Assembly: GCF_002814095.1 (NCBI RefSeq)
Contig: NZ_CP021913.1
Coordinates: 2,824,001-2,888,000 of the forward strand
Direction: 5' to 3'
DNA length: 64,000 bases
Origin: Sagittula sp. P11
GTDB lineage: Bacteria; Pseudomonadota; Alphaproteobacteria; Rhodobacterales; Rhodobacteraceae
Positions 41,943 to 50,238 of this stretch are shown in pieces. The notes under the pieces are model-generated. The model was not told the DNA's origin. It made no database searches and saw only the letters and a list, made by a program, of their open reading frames with translations. Position numbers and translations under genes: made by a program. Each line of letters opens with the position of its first letter. Within the stretch, counting starts at the first letter, position 1.

Positions 41943-44900
41943 TCAGACGTAGTTGAAGTCCAGCCCGAAGATCAGCGGATCGTGGTCCGACGAGGCGTAG
42001 ATGCCATCGTTGTAGAAAGCCGGATCGTTGAAGCTGGTGTCGTAGCCGATCAGGCCGGGTTCGTCGGCGTTGATGTGCCACTCCGCCGCGCCGGTGACAT
42101 GCGCCGCCAGCGCCGTGTCGGCCAGACCCTGATCCAGCGTGCCCCGCTGGCCATCGAAGACGTAGGAGTAGGCCTCGTCCTGACCGCCCGGCACGAAGGT
42201 GTCGATCAGGTCGACCAGCCCCGCATCGTCGTCGAGATACTGGACCGCGTCCTCCTCGGCGTAGGAGTTCATGTCGCCGAGCAGGGCATAATTGGTGGTG
42301 CCGCCGCCGTTGTAGGTGTTGGCAATCCAGTCGGCGAGTTCCACCGCCGCATCGAGGCGGACACCGTTCCAGAAGCCCTGACCGTCGCGCTGATCGAAGT
42401 TCGGGTCGGCGTAAAGGTCGGCCAGCAGACCCTCGACCGTCGCGTAGTTGGCGTTGCCCGCGTTGTTCGTCAGCCACGTTTCGGCGTCGCCCGCGAGGTC
42501 GTCCAGCCCGCTCGCCCCCTTGGACTTGAAGTGCGAGGAGACGACGGTGAACGTGTTGCCGCTGGCATCCTCGAAGGTCGCGGCGACCGAAGGCCGGTTG
42601 CGCTGGTAGTCGTCGAAACTGCTGCCGATGTAGCTGGCCAGATCGGAGGCGATGGCCGCCGTCGCGTCCGCCGAAGGTTCCGCGTAGACGAGGTACTCGG
42701 AGTGCAGCAGCGTCACCGATGAGGAGTCGTAGATGATCCCCGTGGTTATCGCGTCCTCGCCGATAAAGTCCCCGGTGCCGGTCGGATCGACGTAGGCATA
42801 GGTGGCAGATGTGCCCTCGGCGTTCAGCAGGTCGACCAGCGTGCCGATGGCGGTGGTGCCGTTGTTCTCGATCTCCTGCAGGGCAAGGACCTCGGCGCCG
42901 GTGCCGATGATGCCGTCCACGATCTTGGCGGACTGGCGGGCGAATTCCTCCGCGGTGTCGGCGCCGCGCGGATCGAGATCGCCGTTCGGTCCGGTCGCGT
43001 TGGAGCCTTGGTCAATCGTGGTGAAGAAGTTCAGCACGTTGTAGGAGGCGACCTGCAAACTGCCGCCCACGTCGGGCGCGGTGGTAGGACGCGGGTTTGC
43101 GCTTTCGTCGAAGACCAGCGTGTCCGTCACCTGCAGCGTCCACTCGTCGAAGGAGTAGCCCAGCACGCCCTCGATCGGCTGCGCGATCTCGGTGCCGAGA
43201 CGCACGGTGGTGCCGCTGTCGCCGAAGTCGTCGTCCTTGTCGAGATAGTCGTTGCTGTCCAGCGGGTTGCTGTCGGGAATGTACTGGAACTCGTCGGGGT
43301 TCTGGCTGGTCAGCCCATCATCCAGGAGGAGCGAGGCATTGGCGTTCTTCTCGGCCAGCGCCGCGATTTCGGCCTGTTCGGTCTGCGCGTCGTAGATCTG
43401 CGTCGGCTGCACCTGCGTGCCCGCCGAGACCGAGATCTGGCCGTAACGGGCGAGGTTGTAGTTCTCGTTGATCGTCAGCGCATCCGTGGTGCCGGAGATG
43501 ACCTCCAGTCGCATGCCCTCGAGGCTCTCCCAGTCCGGCGCGGTGTCCGGCGACAGGGCCACCACCGTTGCGGCGGGCAGCGGGTTGCCGGAGGACTGGA
43601 CCACGACGCCCGACACGGAGGTGATTTCCGTCAGGCCGAAGTACTCCGTGACCGAACCCGTGACCTCGACAAGATCCCCGAGCGTGACGGCATAGCCGCC
43701 GCCGGTGTAGACGTAGATGCCTTCGGAGGTGGCGGAGTCGCCGTCGCTGTCGGCGTCCTCTTCCTGCAGCCAGAAACCCTCGTCCGTCAGTGCGGTGACG
43801 ATGGCAGATGCGGTGACCTGCTGGCCGACCATTCCGGAGGCATCGCCCGATCCCTGGATCTCCGAGATCAGGGTGATGTCCTCGACCGGCGGTTCGACCA
43901 CGGCATCCGGGTCGGCGGTGACGATGACGTTGTCGAGGTAGACCGCCTCGCTGCCGGAGTTGCTGTCGAACTCCACGATCAGCTGCGCGCTGTTCACGGA
44001 GGCGTCGACCGTGGCCGACAGGGTGTTCCACGCGCCCTCGATGCCCAGGTCGTCGATGTCCTGCCCGGTCGAGTCGAGCAGGATGACCTCGCCCGCGTCG
44101 GTGGCGACGTAGACCTTCAGCAGGTCGTCGGACTCGTAGCCGGTCGACTGCAGGAAGTAGTCGATGGAGAAGGTCAGTTCGCCCACATCGGTCAAGTCGA
44201 GTGTGTCGAAGGACAGCCGCAGCAGGCCGTCGCTGTCCGACAGTTCGTACCCCTGAAGGCCATCGGTGTAGGCGCCGACGACACCGGCGTAATCCTGCAC
44301 GCCGACAAAATCGCCGTCCGACAGGCCCACGTCGCCGCGCGTGTTCACCCATGTCAGGTCAAAGCCGAGCTGCCCGGCAGAGGCGGCGGTGCTGTCCACG
44401 GTCGCAAGGCCCGGACGGTTCGGCACCTCGGCCTCCTCGCCAAGCGCGGTCGGACCGTCGGCGGCATCGTCGAGCTGGTACTGCGCCCCGGTGGCTTCGG
44501 TCTCGAAGCTCTGGGTCACCTGGAAGATCTCCTCCAGCCGCACGTTGTCGACGTACACAGCCTCCGCTGCGGCATTGGAATCGACCTCCACCACCAGCGA
44601 CGCCTCGGTCACGCCATCGGGCAGCTTGGTGGACAGGTTCTGCCATGCGCCCTCGATGTCGAGGTCGTCGATGTCCTGCCCGGTGGTGTCGATCAGGGTG
44701 AAGGTGCCGAGGTTGGTTTCGACGACGATCCGCAGCAGGTCGTCCGTTTCCCAGCCGGTCTCCACGAGGAAGGTGTCGAGAGAGACCTTCACAACGTGGT
44801 TCTCGGTACGGTTGGACAGGTCGATGGTGTCGAAGGTCAGGCGCAGCAGCCCGTCCGAATCCGACAGCTCGTAGCCCTGCTGCCCTTCGGTGAAGGCGCC

Positions 44901-46166
44901 CACGTCGCCCGCAAAGGACTGCACGCCAATCCAGTCGCCGTCCGAGATGCCCACGTCGTTACGGGTGTTCTCCCACTCCAGGTCATAGCCCCAGAGCCCG
45001 GCGGAGGCCTCGGTGCTGTCGACGCTCGCAAGGCCGGCCACGTTGGGCAGATCGACGACCTCGCCCAGTTCGGTCAGGCTGCCTGCTGCCGGATCGTATT
45101 CGTACCGACTGCCGGTGGCTTCGGTCTCGAACCCCTGCGTGACGAGGAGCTTCTCCGAAACATCGCTGACTGTGACGGTGATCGCCCGCTCGTCGCGCGC
45201 GCCGTATTCGTCGGTGACCACGACGGTCAGTTCGTAGGTGTTGTCGGTGTCCGCATCGGCGGGCGCCTCGTAGTCCGGCGCGCCAACGAAGGTGATGGTG
45301 CCGTCCTCGGCGATCTGGAACAGCGCCGCGTCGTCACCTTCGAGCGAGTAGGTCAGCGCCGCGCCATTGTCGGCATCCGTGGCCGAGACGGTCGTGACCG
45401 CGGTGGTGTTCTCGTCAATCGTGATCGCCGGGTCGGAGACGGTCAGCACCGGTGCGTCGTTGGTGCCGGTGACGGTCACGGTGACGGTTGCGGTGTCGGT
45501 CCCGCCGTAGCCGTCATCGACCGTGTAGGTGAAGGTGTCCTCCACCGTCTCGCCCTCGGCCAGTTCGTCGAAGGCCGGGGTGTAGGTGATCTGCCCGTCG
45601 GCCATGGTGACCGTCGCCCCCAGCGCAGAGGTGCCGTCGACGGCAATGATCGTCAGCGTGTCGCCGTCGAACTCGGTGTCGTTTGCCAGCAGGTCGGCGG
45701 TGTCGAGGGTGACGGCCTCGGTCTCCGTGGTGGCGGCGGTGTCGTCGCCTGCCAGCACGGCATTGTTGGTCCCGTCGAGGTAGAGCGTGTAGTCGTCCGC
45801 TTCGAAATAGAGCGCCTCGACCTGCTTCAGCACGTCGATGGAGGTCACGGCGCCCTGCGCATCGGTGGTCGTCACGATCGCGGTGGATGCGTTCAGGGCG
45901 TGGTGCTTGCCTTTCTTCAGACCCGAGAGGGCAATGTCCGCGTCGAGGATCGAGCCGGAATAGACCACGGTGTCAAAGCCACGGTCGCCCATGATGAAGT
46001 CGAGACCGTCAGAGGCGATCACCGTGTCGTCGCCGCTCCGGCCGAAGATGAAGTCCGTGCCCTCGGTGCCGGTCAGCTCGTCGCCGCGGCGGGTCCCGAA
46101 TTCGAAATTGAACGGATTGGTGAAGGCACGGCCAAAGGCCCGGCCGTTAAGCGGATTGTGAAACAT
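41943..46166 (-). CDS. secreted multidomain ExeM/NucH-type endonuclease
   Basis: This 1407-residue acidic protein has, in order, an RTX-like calcium segment (GTEGTDFIFGRSGDDTVIAS, about residues 30-70), Ig/cadherin-like domains (about 130-335, with VTGTNDAPVLTV and DYEAPADADTDNTYELTVVV), two tandem ~205-residue beta-rich repeats starting with VTQGFETEATG (about 340) and VTQSFETEATG (about 545), and an OB-fold region (about 760-930, ITLISEIQGSGDAS). A C-terminal endonuclease/exonuclease/phosphatase domain follows (about 1030-1407) with ALQEIENNG, LLGDMNSYAEED and YASSDHDPLIFGL. ExeM/NucH relatives degrade extracellular DNA. No Sec signal is seen; the RTX character suggests type I secretion. 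Confidence 0.85.
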   Translation of the reverse strand: MFHNPLNGRAFGRAFTNPFNFEFGTRRGDELTGTEGTDFIFGRSGDDTVIASDGLDFIMGDRGFDTVVYSGSILDADIALSGLKKGKHHALNASTAIVTTTDAQGAVTSIDVLKQVEALYFEADDYTLYLDGTNNAVLAGDDTAATTETEAVTLDTADLLANDTEFDGDTLTIIAVDGTSALGATVTMADGQITYTPAFDELAEGETVEDTFTYTVDDGYGGTDTATVTVTVTGTNDAPVLTVSDPAITIDENTTAVTTVSATDADNGAALTYSLEGDDAALFQIAEDGTITFVGAPDYEAPADADTDNTYELTVVVTDEYGARDERAITVTVSDVSEKLLVTQGFETEATGSRYEYDPAAGSLTELGEVVDLPNVAGLASVDSTEASAGLWGYDLEWENTRNDVGISDGDWIGVQSFAGDVGAFTEGQQGYELSDSDGLLRLTFDTIDLSNRTENHVVKVSLDTFLVETGWETDDLLRIVVETNLGTFTLIDTTGQDIDDLDIEGAWQNLSTKLPDGVTEASLVVEVDSNAAAEAVYVDNVRLEEIFQVTQSFETEATGAQYQLDDAADGPTALGEEAEVPNRPGLATVDSTAASAGQLGFDLTWVNTRGDVGLSDGDFVGVQDYAGVVGAYTDGLQGYELSDSDGLLRLSFDTLDLTDVGELTFSIDYFLQSTGYESDDLLKVYVATDAGEVILLDSTGQDIDDLGIEGAWNTLSATVDASVNSAQLIVEFDSNSGSEAVYLDNVIVTADPDAVVEPPVEDITLISEIQGSGDASGMVGQQVTASAIVTALTDEGFWLQEEDADSDGDSATSEGIYVYTGGGYAVTLGDLVEVTGSVTEYFGLTEITSVSGVVVQSSGNPLPAATVVALSPDTAPDWESLEGMRLEVISGTTDALTINENYNLARYGQISVSAGTQVQPTQIYDAQTEQAEIAALAEKNANASLLLDDGLTSQNPDEFQYIPDSNPLDSNDYLDKDDDFGDSGTTVRLGTEIAQPIEGVLGYSFDEWTLQVTDTLVFDESANPRPTTAPDVGGSLQVASYNVLNFFTTIDQGSNATGPNGDLDPRGADTAEEFARQSAKIVDGIIGTGAEVLALQEIENNGTTAIGTLVDLLNAEGTSATYAYVDPTGTGDFIGEDAITTGIIYDSSSVTLLHSEYLVYAEPSADATAAIASDLASYIGSSFDDYQRNRPSVAATFEDASGNTFTVVSSHFKSKGASGLDDLAGDAETWLTNNAGNANYATVEGLLADLYADPNFDQRDGQGFWNGVRLDAAVELADWIANTYNGGGTTNYALLGDMNSYAEEDAVQYLDDDAGLVDLIDTFVPGGQDEAYSYVFDGQRGTLDQGLADTALAAHVTGAAEWHINADEPGLIGYDTSFNDPAFYNDGIYASSDHDPLIFGLDFNYV

Positions 46167-46746
46167 GGAATGGCCCCGTTGATGTCTTTCGTTGTTTCCT
46201 GACAGCCTTTGGTAACAGAGCCTTGACGTCCAGTTTTTTGAGCCCCGCCTACAACGTCAGCGCGAGTTTTTGCCGATTGGTCAAAAATCTGCAGGGAATA
46301 TTGGCGCCTGCCGTAAAGGCACTTTTGGGTGACGTAAGGACGCTTTTGGCTGCATGGCCGCGTCTGTCTGGGTCCCGGCGCGGGCAAAGCGCGTGACGCA
46401 CGGCGGTGATTCGGGGCTGGGTCTGGCGCAATGGGGCAGATGAACGCGCATGGCATCGTCGGGCCTACCCGGTCCGGCGGGTATGGTCGTGGGAACGGCC
46501 AGCCAAGGCCTCGGAATGCAGGGAAACGCCGACCGCTCGATGCATCTGCCGTTGCGAAAAGCCTGCCCGCCCGCGAACCGGCGGTAATCAAGGCCATGCA
46601 GTCCCTCGGGCAATTCTTTGCCACGGACCGGGCAACGGATTGCCCGCCATTTCCGGCCTGAACACGCCTATTCTTTGAGATTTTCCGGGCGCCACTGTTC
46701 CTTGATGCCGATCGTCCCACGGGCGATCAGCACAAGGGAGGATACC
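46167..46746. other. 580 bp divergent control region
   Basis: No credible gene is present. Near the nuclease side lies an imperfect direct repeat GTAAAGGCACTTTTGGGTG / GTAAGGACGCTTTTGGCTG (46313-46331 and 46335-46353). Near the TAXI side lie two tandem GGGCAA-N4-TTGCC palindromes. Confidence 0.55.
46608..46645. promoter_or_regulatory. tandem palindromic operator upstream of the TAXI-TRAP operon
   Basis: GGGCAA-TTCT-TTGCCA (46608-46623) and GGGCAA-CGGA-TTGCCC (46630-46645) are two copies of the same dyad. Their centres are 22 bases apart, about two helical turns. They lie about 100 bp before the TAXI receptor start, the position of an activator site. The DctD-like regulator at the end of the operon is the natural candidate. 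Confidence 0.55.
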
Positions 46747-47703
46747 ATGAACTATCTCACAGCCGCACTGCGCGGCACCGTCGCCGCATCCATCATCCTG
46801 GTCGGCGCAACCGGCGCCCATGCCCAGAACTTCGTGAACGTGCTCACCGGGGGCACCTCGGGCGTCTACTATCCGCTCGGCGTCGGCCTGTCGAACATCT
46901 ACGCCGAGAACATCGACAAGGTGCGCACGCAGGTGCAGTCCACCAAGGCGTCGGTAGAGAACCTGAACCTGCTGCAGGACGGGCGGGGCGAGATCGCCTT
47001 TGCATTGGGGGACAGCGTCGCGGCGGCATGGGCCGGGGATACGGAGGCCGGTTTCCCGCAGAAGCTGGACAAGCTGCGCGGCATCGCGGGCATCTATCCG
47101 AACTACGTCCAGCTCGTCGCGCTTCAGGAAAGCGGCGCAACCACGCTGGCGGATCTTGCTGGCAAGGGTGTTTCGGTCGGCGCGCCTGCGTCCGGCACGG
47201 AACTGAACGCGCGCGCGATCATGGGGGCGGCGGGCATGTCCTACGACGACCTCGGCAAGACCGAATACCTGCCGTTCGCGGAGTCGGTCGAACTGATGAA
47301 GAACCGCCAGCTCGACGCAACGTTGCAGTCGGCGGGCCTTGGCGTGGCGTCGATCCGCGACCTGTCGACCTCGGTCCCGATCACCGTGGTGGAGATCCCC
47401 GCATCCATCGCAGAAACCCTCGGCGCTCCTTACCAGGCGGCGACGATCCCCGCTGGCACCTACGAGGGGCAGGAAAGCGATGTCCCGACCGTGTCCATCG
47501 CCAACTACCTCGTGACGCATTCCGACGTGTCGGACGAACTCGCCTACCAGATGACCAAACTGCTGTTCGAGAACATCGAGACGCTGACCTCGTCGCATCA
47601 GGCGGCGGCGCAGATCAAGCTCGAGAGCGCGCTCGAAGGCATGCCGATCCCGCTGCACCCCGGCGCGGAACGCTTCTACCGGGAACAGGGCCTGATCGAC
47701 TGA
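46747..47703 (+). CDS. TAXI-family TRAP transporter substrate-binding protein
   Basis: The 318-residue receptor has a Sec signal (AASIILVGATGAHA) and the TAXI fold landmarks NVLTGGTSGVYYPLGVGLSN, TQVQSTKASVENLNLLQDGR, GKGVSVGAPASGTELNARAI and LDATLQSAGLGVASIRDL. TAXI receptors bind small acids or amino acids such as glutamate; the ligand is unknown here. ATG 46747 follows AGGGAGGA. Confidence 0.92.
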   Translation: MNYLTAALRGTVAASIILVGATGAHAQNFVNVLTGGTSGVYYPLGVGLSNIYAENIDKVRTQVQSTKASVENLNLLQDGRGEIAFALGDSVAAAWAGDTEAGFPQKLDKLRGIAGIYPNYVQLVALQESGATTLADLAGKGVSVGAPASGTELNARAIMGAAGMSYDDLGKTEYLPFAESVELMKNRQLDATLQSAGLGVASIRDLSTSVPITVVEIPASIAETLGAPYQAATIPAGTYEGQESDVPTVSIANYLVTHSDVSDELAYQMTKLLFENIETLTSSHQAAAQIKLESALEGMPIPLHPGAERFYREQGLID

Positions 47704-47720
47704 TCAGGGACGGGTTCACG

Positions 47721-47746
47721 GCGCCGCGTGCCCCCGCGCGCGGCGC
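47721..47746 (+). other. intercistronic stem-loop after the TAXI receptor gene
   Basis: GCGCCGCG (47721-47728) and CGCGGCGC (47739-47746) pair perfectly with a 10-base loop, between the receptor stop and the permease start. Confidence 0.6.
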
Positions 47747-47772
47747 GCGTTCCGTTTGCAAGGAAGACCGAC

Positions 47773-49848
47773 ATGACTGACCAAGCCGCCCCGCCTGTCC
47801 CGGCGGAGACCCATGGCGTGGCTTTTCCGGCCGGACGGGTCGGACGCGTCCTGTTCTGGATCGCCGTGATCTTTTCGCTGTTCCAGATCGCCACCGCCGC
47901 CCACCTTCTCGACATGCCCAGCCAGATCGTGCGGGCCATCCACGTGGGCTTCCTGATGGCGCTGACCTTTCCGCTGGTGGCCTACGCCCGCGACGCGTGG
48001 CCTGGCCTGCGCGCCCTTGCCTGGGTGCTGGCCGCCGCGGGCATCCTCGTGGCCTGCTACCAGTGGGTCGAATACCAGGACCTGATCCTGCGCGCGGGCC
48101 GCCCGACCGGCGCCGATATCGCCGTCGGGGTCATAGCTCTCGTCACCGTCTTCACCGCCGCCTACTGGATGATGGGCATTGCGCTGCCGATCATCGCTGG
48201 CCTGTTCCTGATGTACTGCCTTTTCGGCGAGTATCTGCCCTATCCGCTGGACCACCGCGGTTACGCCTTCGAGCAGGTGATCGACCACATGGCCTTCGGT
48301 ACCGAAGGCATCTACGGCATCCCGATTTACGTGTCCTCGACCTACATCTTCCTGTTCATCCTGTTCGGCTCGTTCCTGGAACGGGCGGGGATGATCCAGT
48401 TGTTTACAGACGTGTCCATGGGGCTCTTCGGGCACCGGCAGGGTGGTGCGGCGAAGGTGTCGGTCGTGTCGTCGGGCCTGATGGGGACGATCTCCGGCTC
48501 CGGCGTCGCCAACGTGGTGACGACCGGGCAGTTCACCATTCCGCTGATGAAGCGCTTCGGCTACCGGGCAGAGTTCGCGGGCGGCGTCGAATCCACCGCC
48601 TCGATGGGCGGCCAGATCATGCCGCCGGTCATGGGGGCCGTGGCCTTCATCATGGCCGAGACGCTGGACGTTCCTTACGTCGAGGTCGTCAAGGCGGCGC
48701 TGGTCCCGGCGATCCTCTACTTCGCCTCCGCCTTCTGGATCGTGCACCTCGAAGCGGGCAAACACGCGCTGCGCGGCCTGCCGAAGGAGGACTTGCCGTC
48801 CCCCATGAAGGCGGTGCGCGAGGGCTGGATGCTGCTGGTGCCGCTGGGGGTGCTCGTCTACCTGCTGTTCGGGGGCTACACGCCGCTGTTTGCGGGCACG
48901 GTCGGGCTTGGCCTGACGGTCCTGCTGATCCTCGGCGGTTCCATCGTGCTGGGCCTGCCGTCACCGGCGCTCAGGACGGTGTTCTGGATCGGGCTCGGCC
49001 TTGTCACCGCGGCCTTTCTGCAGTTCGGCACCAATATCCTCTTCATCGCCATCGCGGCCCTCCTGGCCTGGTGCGCGCTGACGAAAGGCGGGCGCGAGAC
49101 GCTGGCCCTGATCCGCGACAGCCTGGCTGAGGGCGCCCGCACGGCGCTGCCGGTGGGTGTGGCCTGCGCGCTGGTCGGCGTCATCATCGGCACCATGACC
49201 CTGACGGGGGCGGCCAACACCTTCGGCCAGTTCATTGTCGCCATCGGGCAGGAGAACCTCTTCCTGTCGCTGGTGCTGACAATGGTCACCTGCATCTTCC
49301 TCGGGATGGGGATCCCCACGATCCCCAACTACATCATCACCTCGTCGATCGCGGGACCCGCACTTCTGGACCTCGGCGTGCCGCTGATCGTCAGCCACAT
49401 GTTCGTCTTCTACTTCGGCATTCTCGCGGACCTCACACCCCCCGTGGCGCTGGCATGCTTTGCCGCAGCCCCCATCGCAAAGGCGAACGGCCTAAGGATC
49501 TCGATGGAGGCGATCAAGGTCGCGGCGGCAGGTTTCGTCATCCCCTTCATGGCGGTCTATACTCCGGTCCTGATGCTGCAGCCGGGCGGTCCCCTGGCGG
49601 AGGCAATCGGCTTCTGGCCCGCCGTGGCCTACGTGGTGTTCAAGACCGCCGTGTCGATCATGCTCTGGGGCATCGCGGTGATCGGCTGGTTCGGCCACAG
49701 GCTCGGCTGGCCGGTGCGGGCCCTTGCCATGGTCGCGGCCTTCACGCTGATCGCCTCCGTGCCGATGACGGACGAGATCGGCTTTGCACTGGTGTTGCTC
49801 ACCGCCGGGCTGATCTGGTTCGGCGGGCGCAAAGCGGCGCAGGCATGA
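47773..49848 (+). CDS. TRAP transporter fused permease (TAXI type)
   Basis: The 691-residue polytopic protein fuses the small (DctQ-like) and large (DctM-like) subunits. Typical segments are GIPIYVSSTYIFLFILFGSF, LMGTISGSGVANVVTTGQFT, STASMGGQIMPPVMGAVAFI and ILADLTPPVALACFAAAPIA. It pairs with the TAXI receptor upstream. Its stop overlaps the DUF1850 start (ATGA). Confidence 0.92.
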   Translation: MTDQAAPPVPAETHGVAFPAGRVGRVLFWIAVIFSLFQIATAAHLLDMPSQIVRAIHVGFLMALTFPLVAYARDAWPGLRALAWVLAAAGILVACYQWVEYQDLILRAGRPTGADIAVGVIALVTVFTAAYWMMGIALPIIAGLFLMYCLFGEYLPYPLDHRGYAFEQVIDHMAFGTEGIYGIPIYVSSTYIFLFILFGSFLERAGMIQLFTDVSMGLFGHRQGGAAKVSVVSSGLMGTISGSGVANVVTTGQFTIPLMKRFGYRAEFAGGVESTASMGGQIMPPVMGAVAFIMAETLDVPYVEVVKAALVPAILYFASAFWIVHLEAGKHALRGLPKEDLPSPMKAVREGWMLLVPLGVLVYLLFGGYTPLFAGTVGLGLTVLLILGGSIVLGLPSPALRTVFWIGLGLVTAAFLQFGTNILFIAIAALLAWCALTKGGRETLALIRDSLAEGARTALPVGVACALVGVIIGTMTLTGAANTFGQFIVAIGQENLFLSLVLTMVTCIFLGMGIPTIPNYIITSSIAGPALLDLGVPLIVSHMFVFYFGILADLTPPVALACFAAAPIAKANGLRISMEAIKVAAAGFVIPFMAVYTPVLMLQPGGPLAEAIGFWPAVAYVVFKTAVSIMLWGIAVIGWFGHRLGWPVRALAMVAAFTLIASVPMTDEIGFALVLLTAGLIWFGGRKAAQA

Positions 49849-50234
49849 GCGCGCTGTGCATCGGTGCCACCGTGGCCGCGTTGGCGGCGCCGCAGTTCAC
49901 CCTGTCATGGACGCATTCGGTGGAACGCACCGGCTGGAAGGAGACATGGGTGGTGGAAGAGGACGCGCTGCGGCTTGTCCGGAGCGCGGTGCAGGGGTCG
50001 GGCGCCGGGATGGAACCTGGCCCGGACGCCCGGCTGCAGGACGGCTGGTGGGTCTGGGACAGCGACGTGCGGGTGCCGGAACTGATGCTCGCCGCCTCCG
50101 GCGCGACGGTGGGCGGATGGGAGCTGTGCACAGGGACGGTCTGCCGCGAGATCGGCGTCACCCCCGGCGCGCCGGTGCGCATCGCCCCCTGCGACGAAGA
50201 CAGTTCCGCCGCCGTGGCTCTCGTGTCAGAGTGA
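49845..50234 (+). CDS. DUF1850 protein
   Basis: The 129-residue protein fits DUF1850: FTLSWTHSVERTGWKETWVV, VQGSGAGMEPGPDARLQDGW and a C-terminal CTGTVCREIGV. The family is found beside TAXI-TRAP permeases and is thought to be an accessory periplasmic part, with no proven role. The gene is coupled to the permease and ends 4 bp before the sensor kinase gene. Confidence 0.82.
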   Translation: MSALCIGATVAALAAPQFTLSWTHSVERTGWKETWVVEEDALRLVRSAVQGSGAGMEPGPDARLQDGWWVWDSDVRVPELMLAASGATVGGWELCTGTVCREIGVTPGAPVRIAPCDEDSSAAVALVSE

Positions 50235-50238
50235 CGCC

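Noticed and set aside
43008-46202. A 1064-codon open frame on the plus strand opposite the nuclease gene
   Set aside because: It is a shadow of high-GC codon bias. The minus-strand frame has clear domain structure and catalytic motifs, while this one has none.
46199-46223. PHO-box-like CTGTTAC/CTGTCAG pair before the nuclease gene
   Set aside because: The half-sites are 13 bases apart instead of 11 and the first is a poor match, so phosphate control is not supported.
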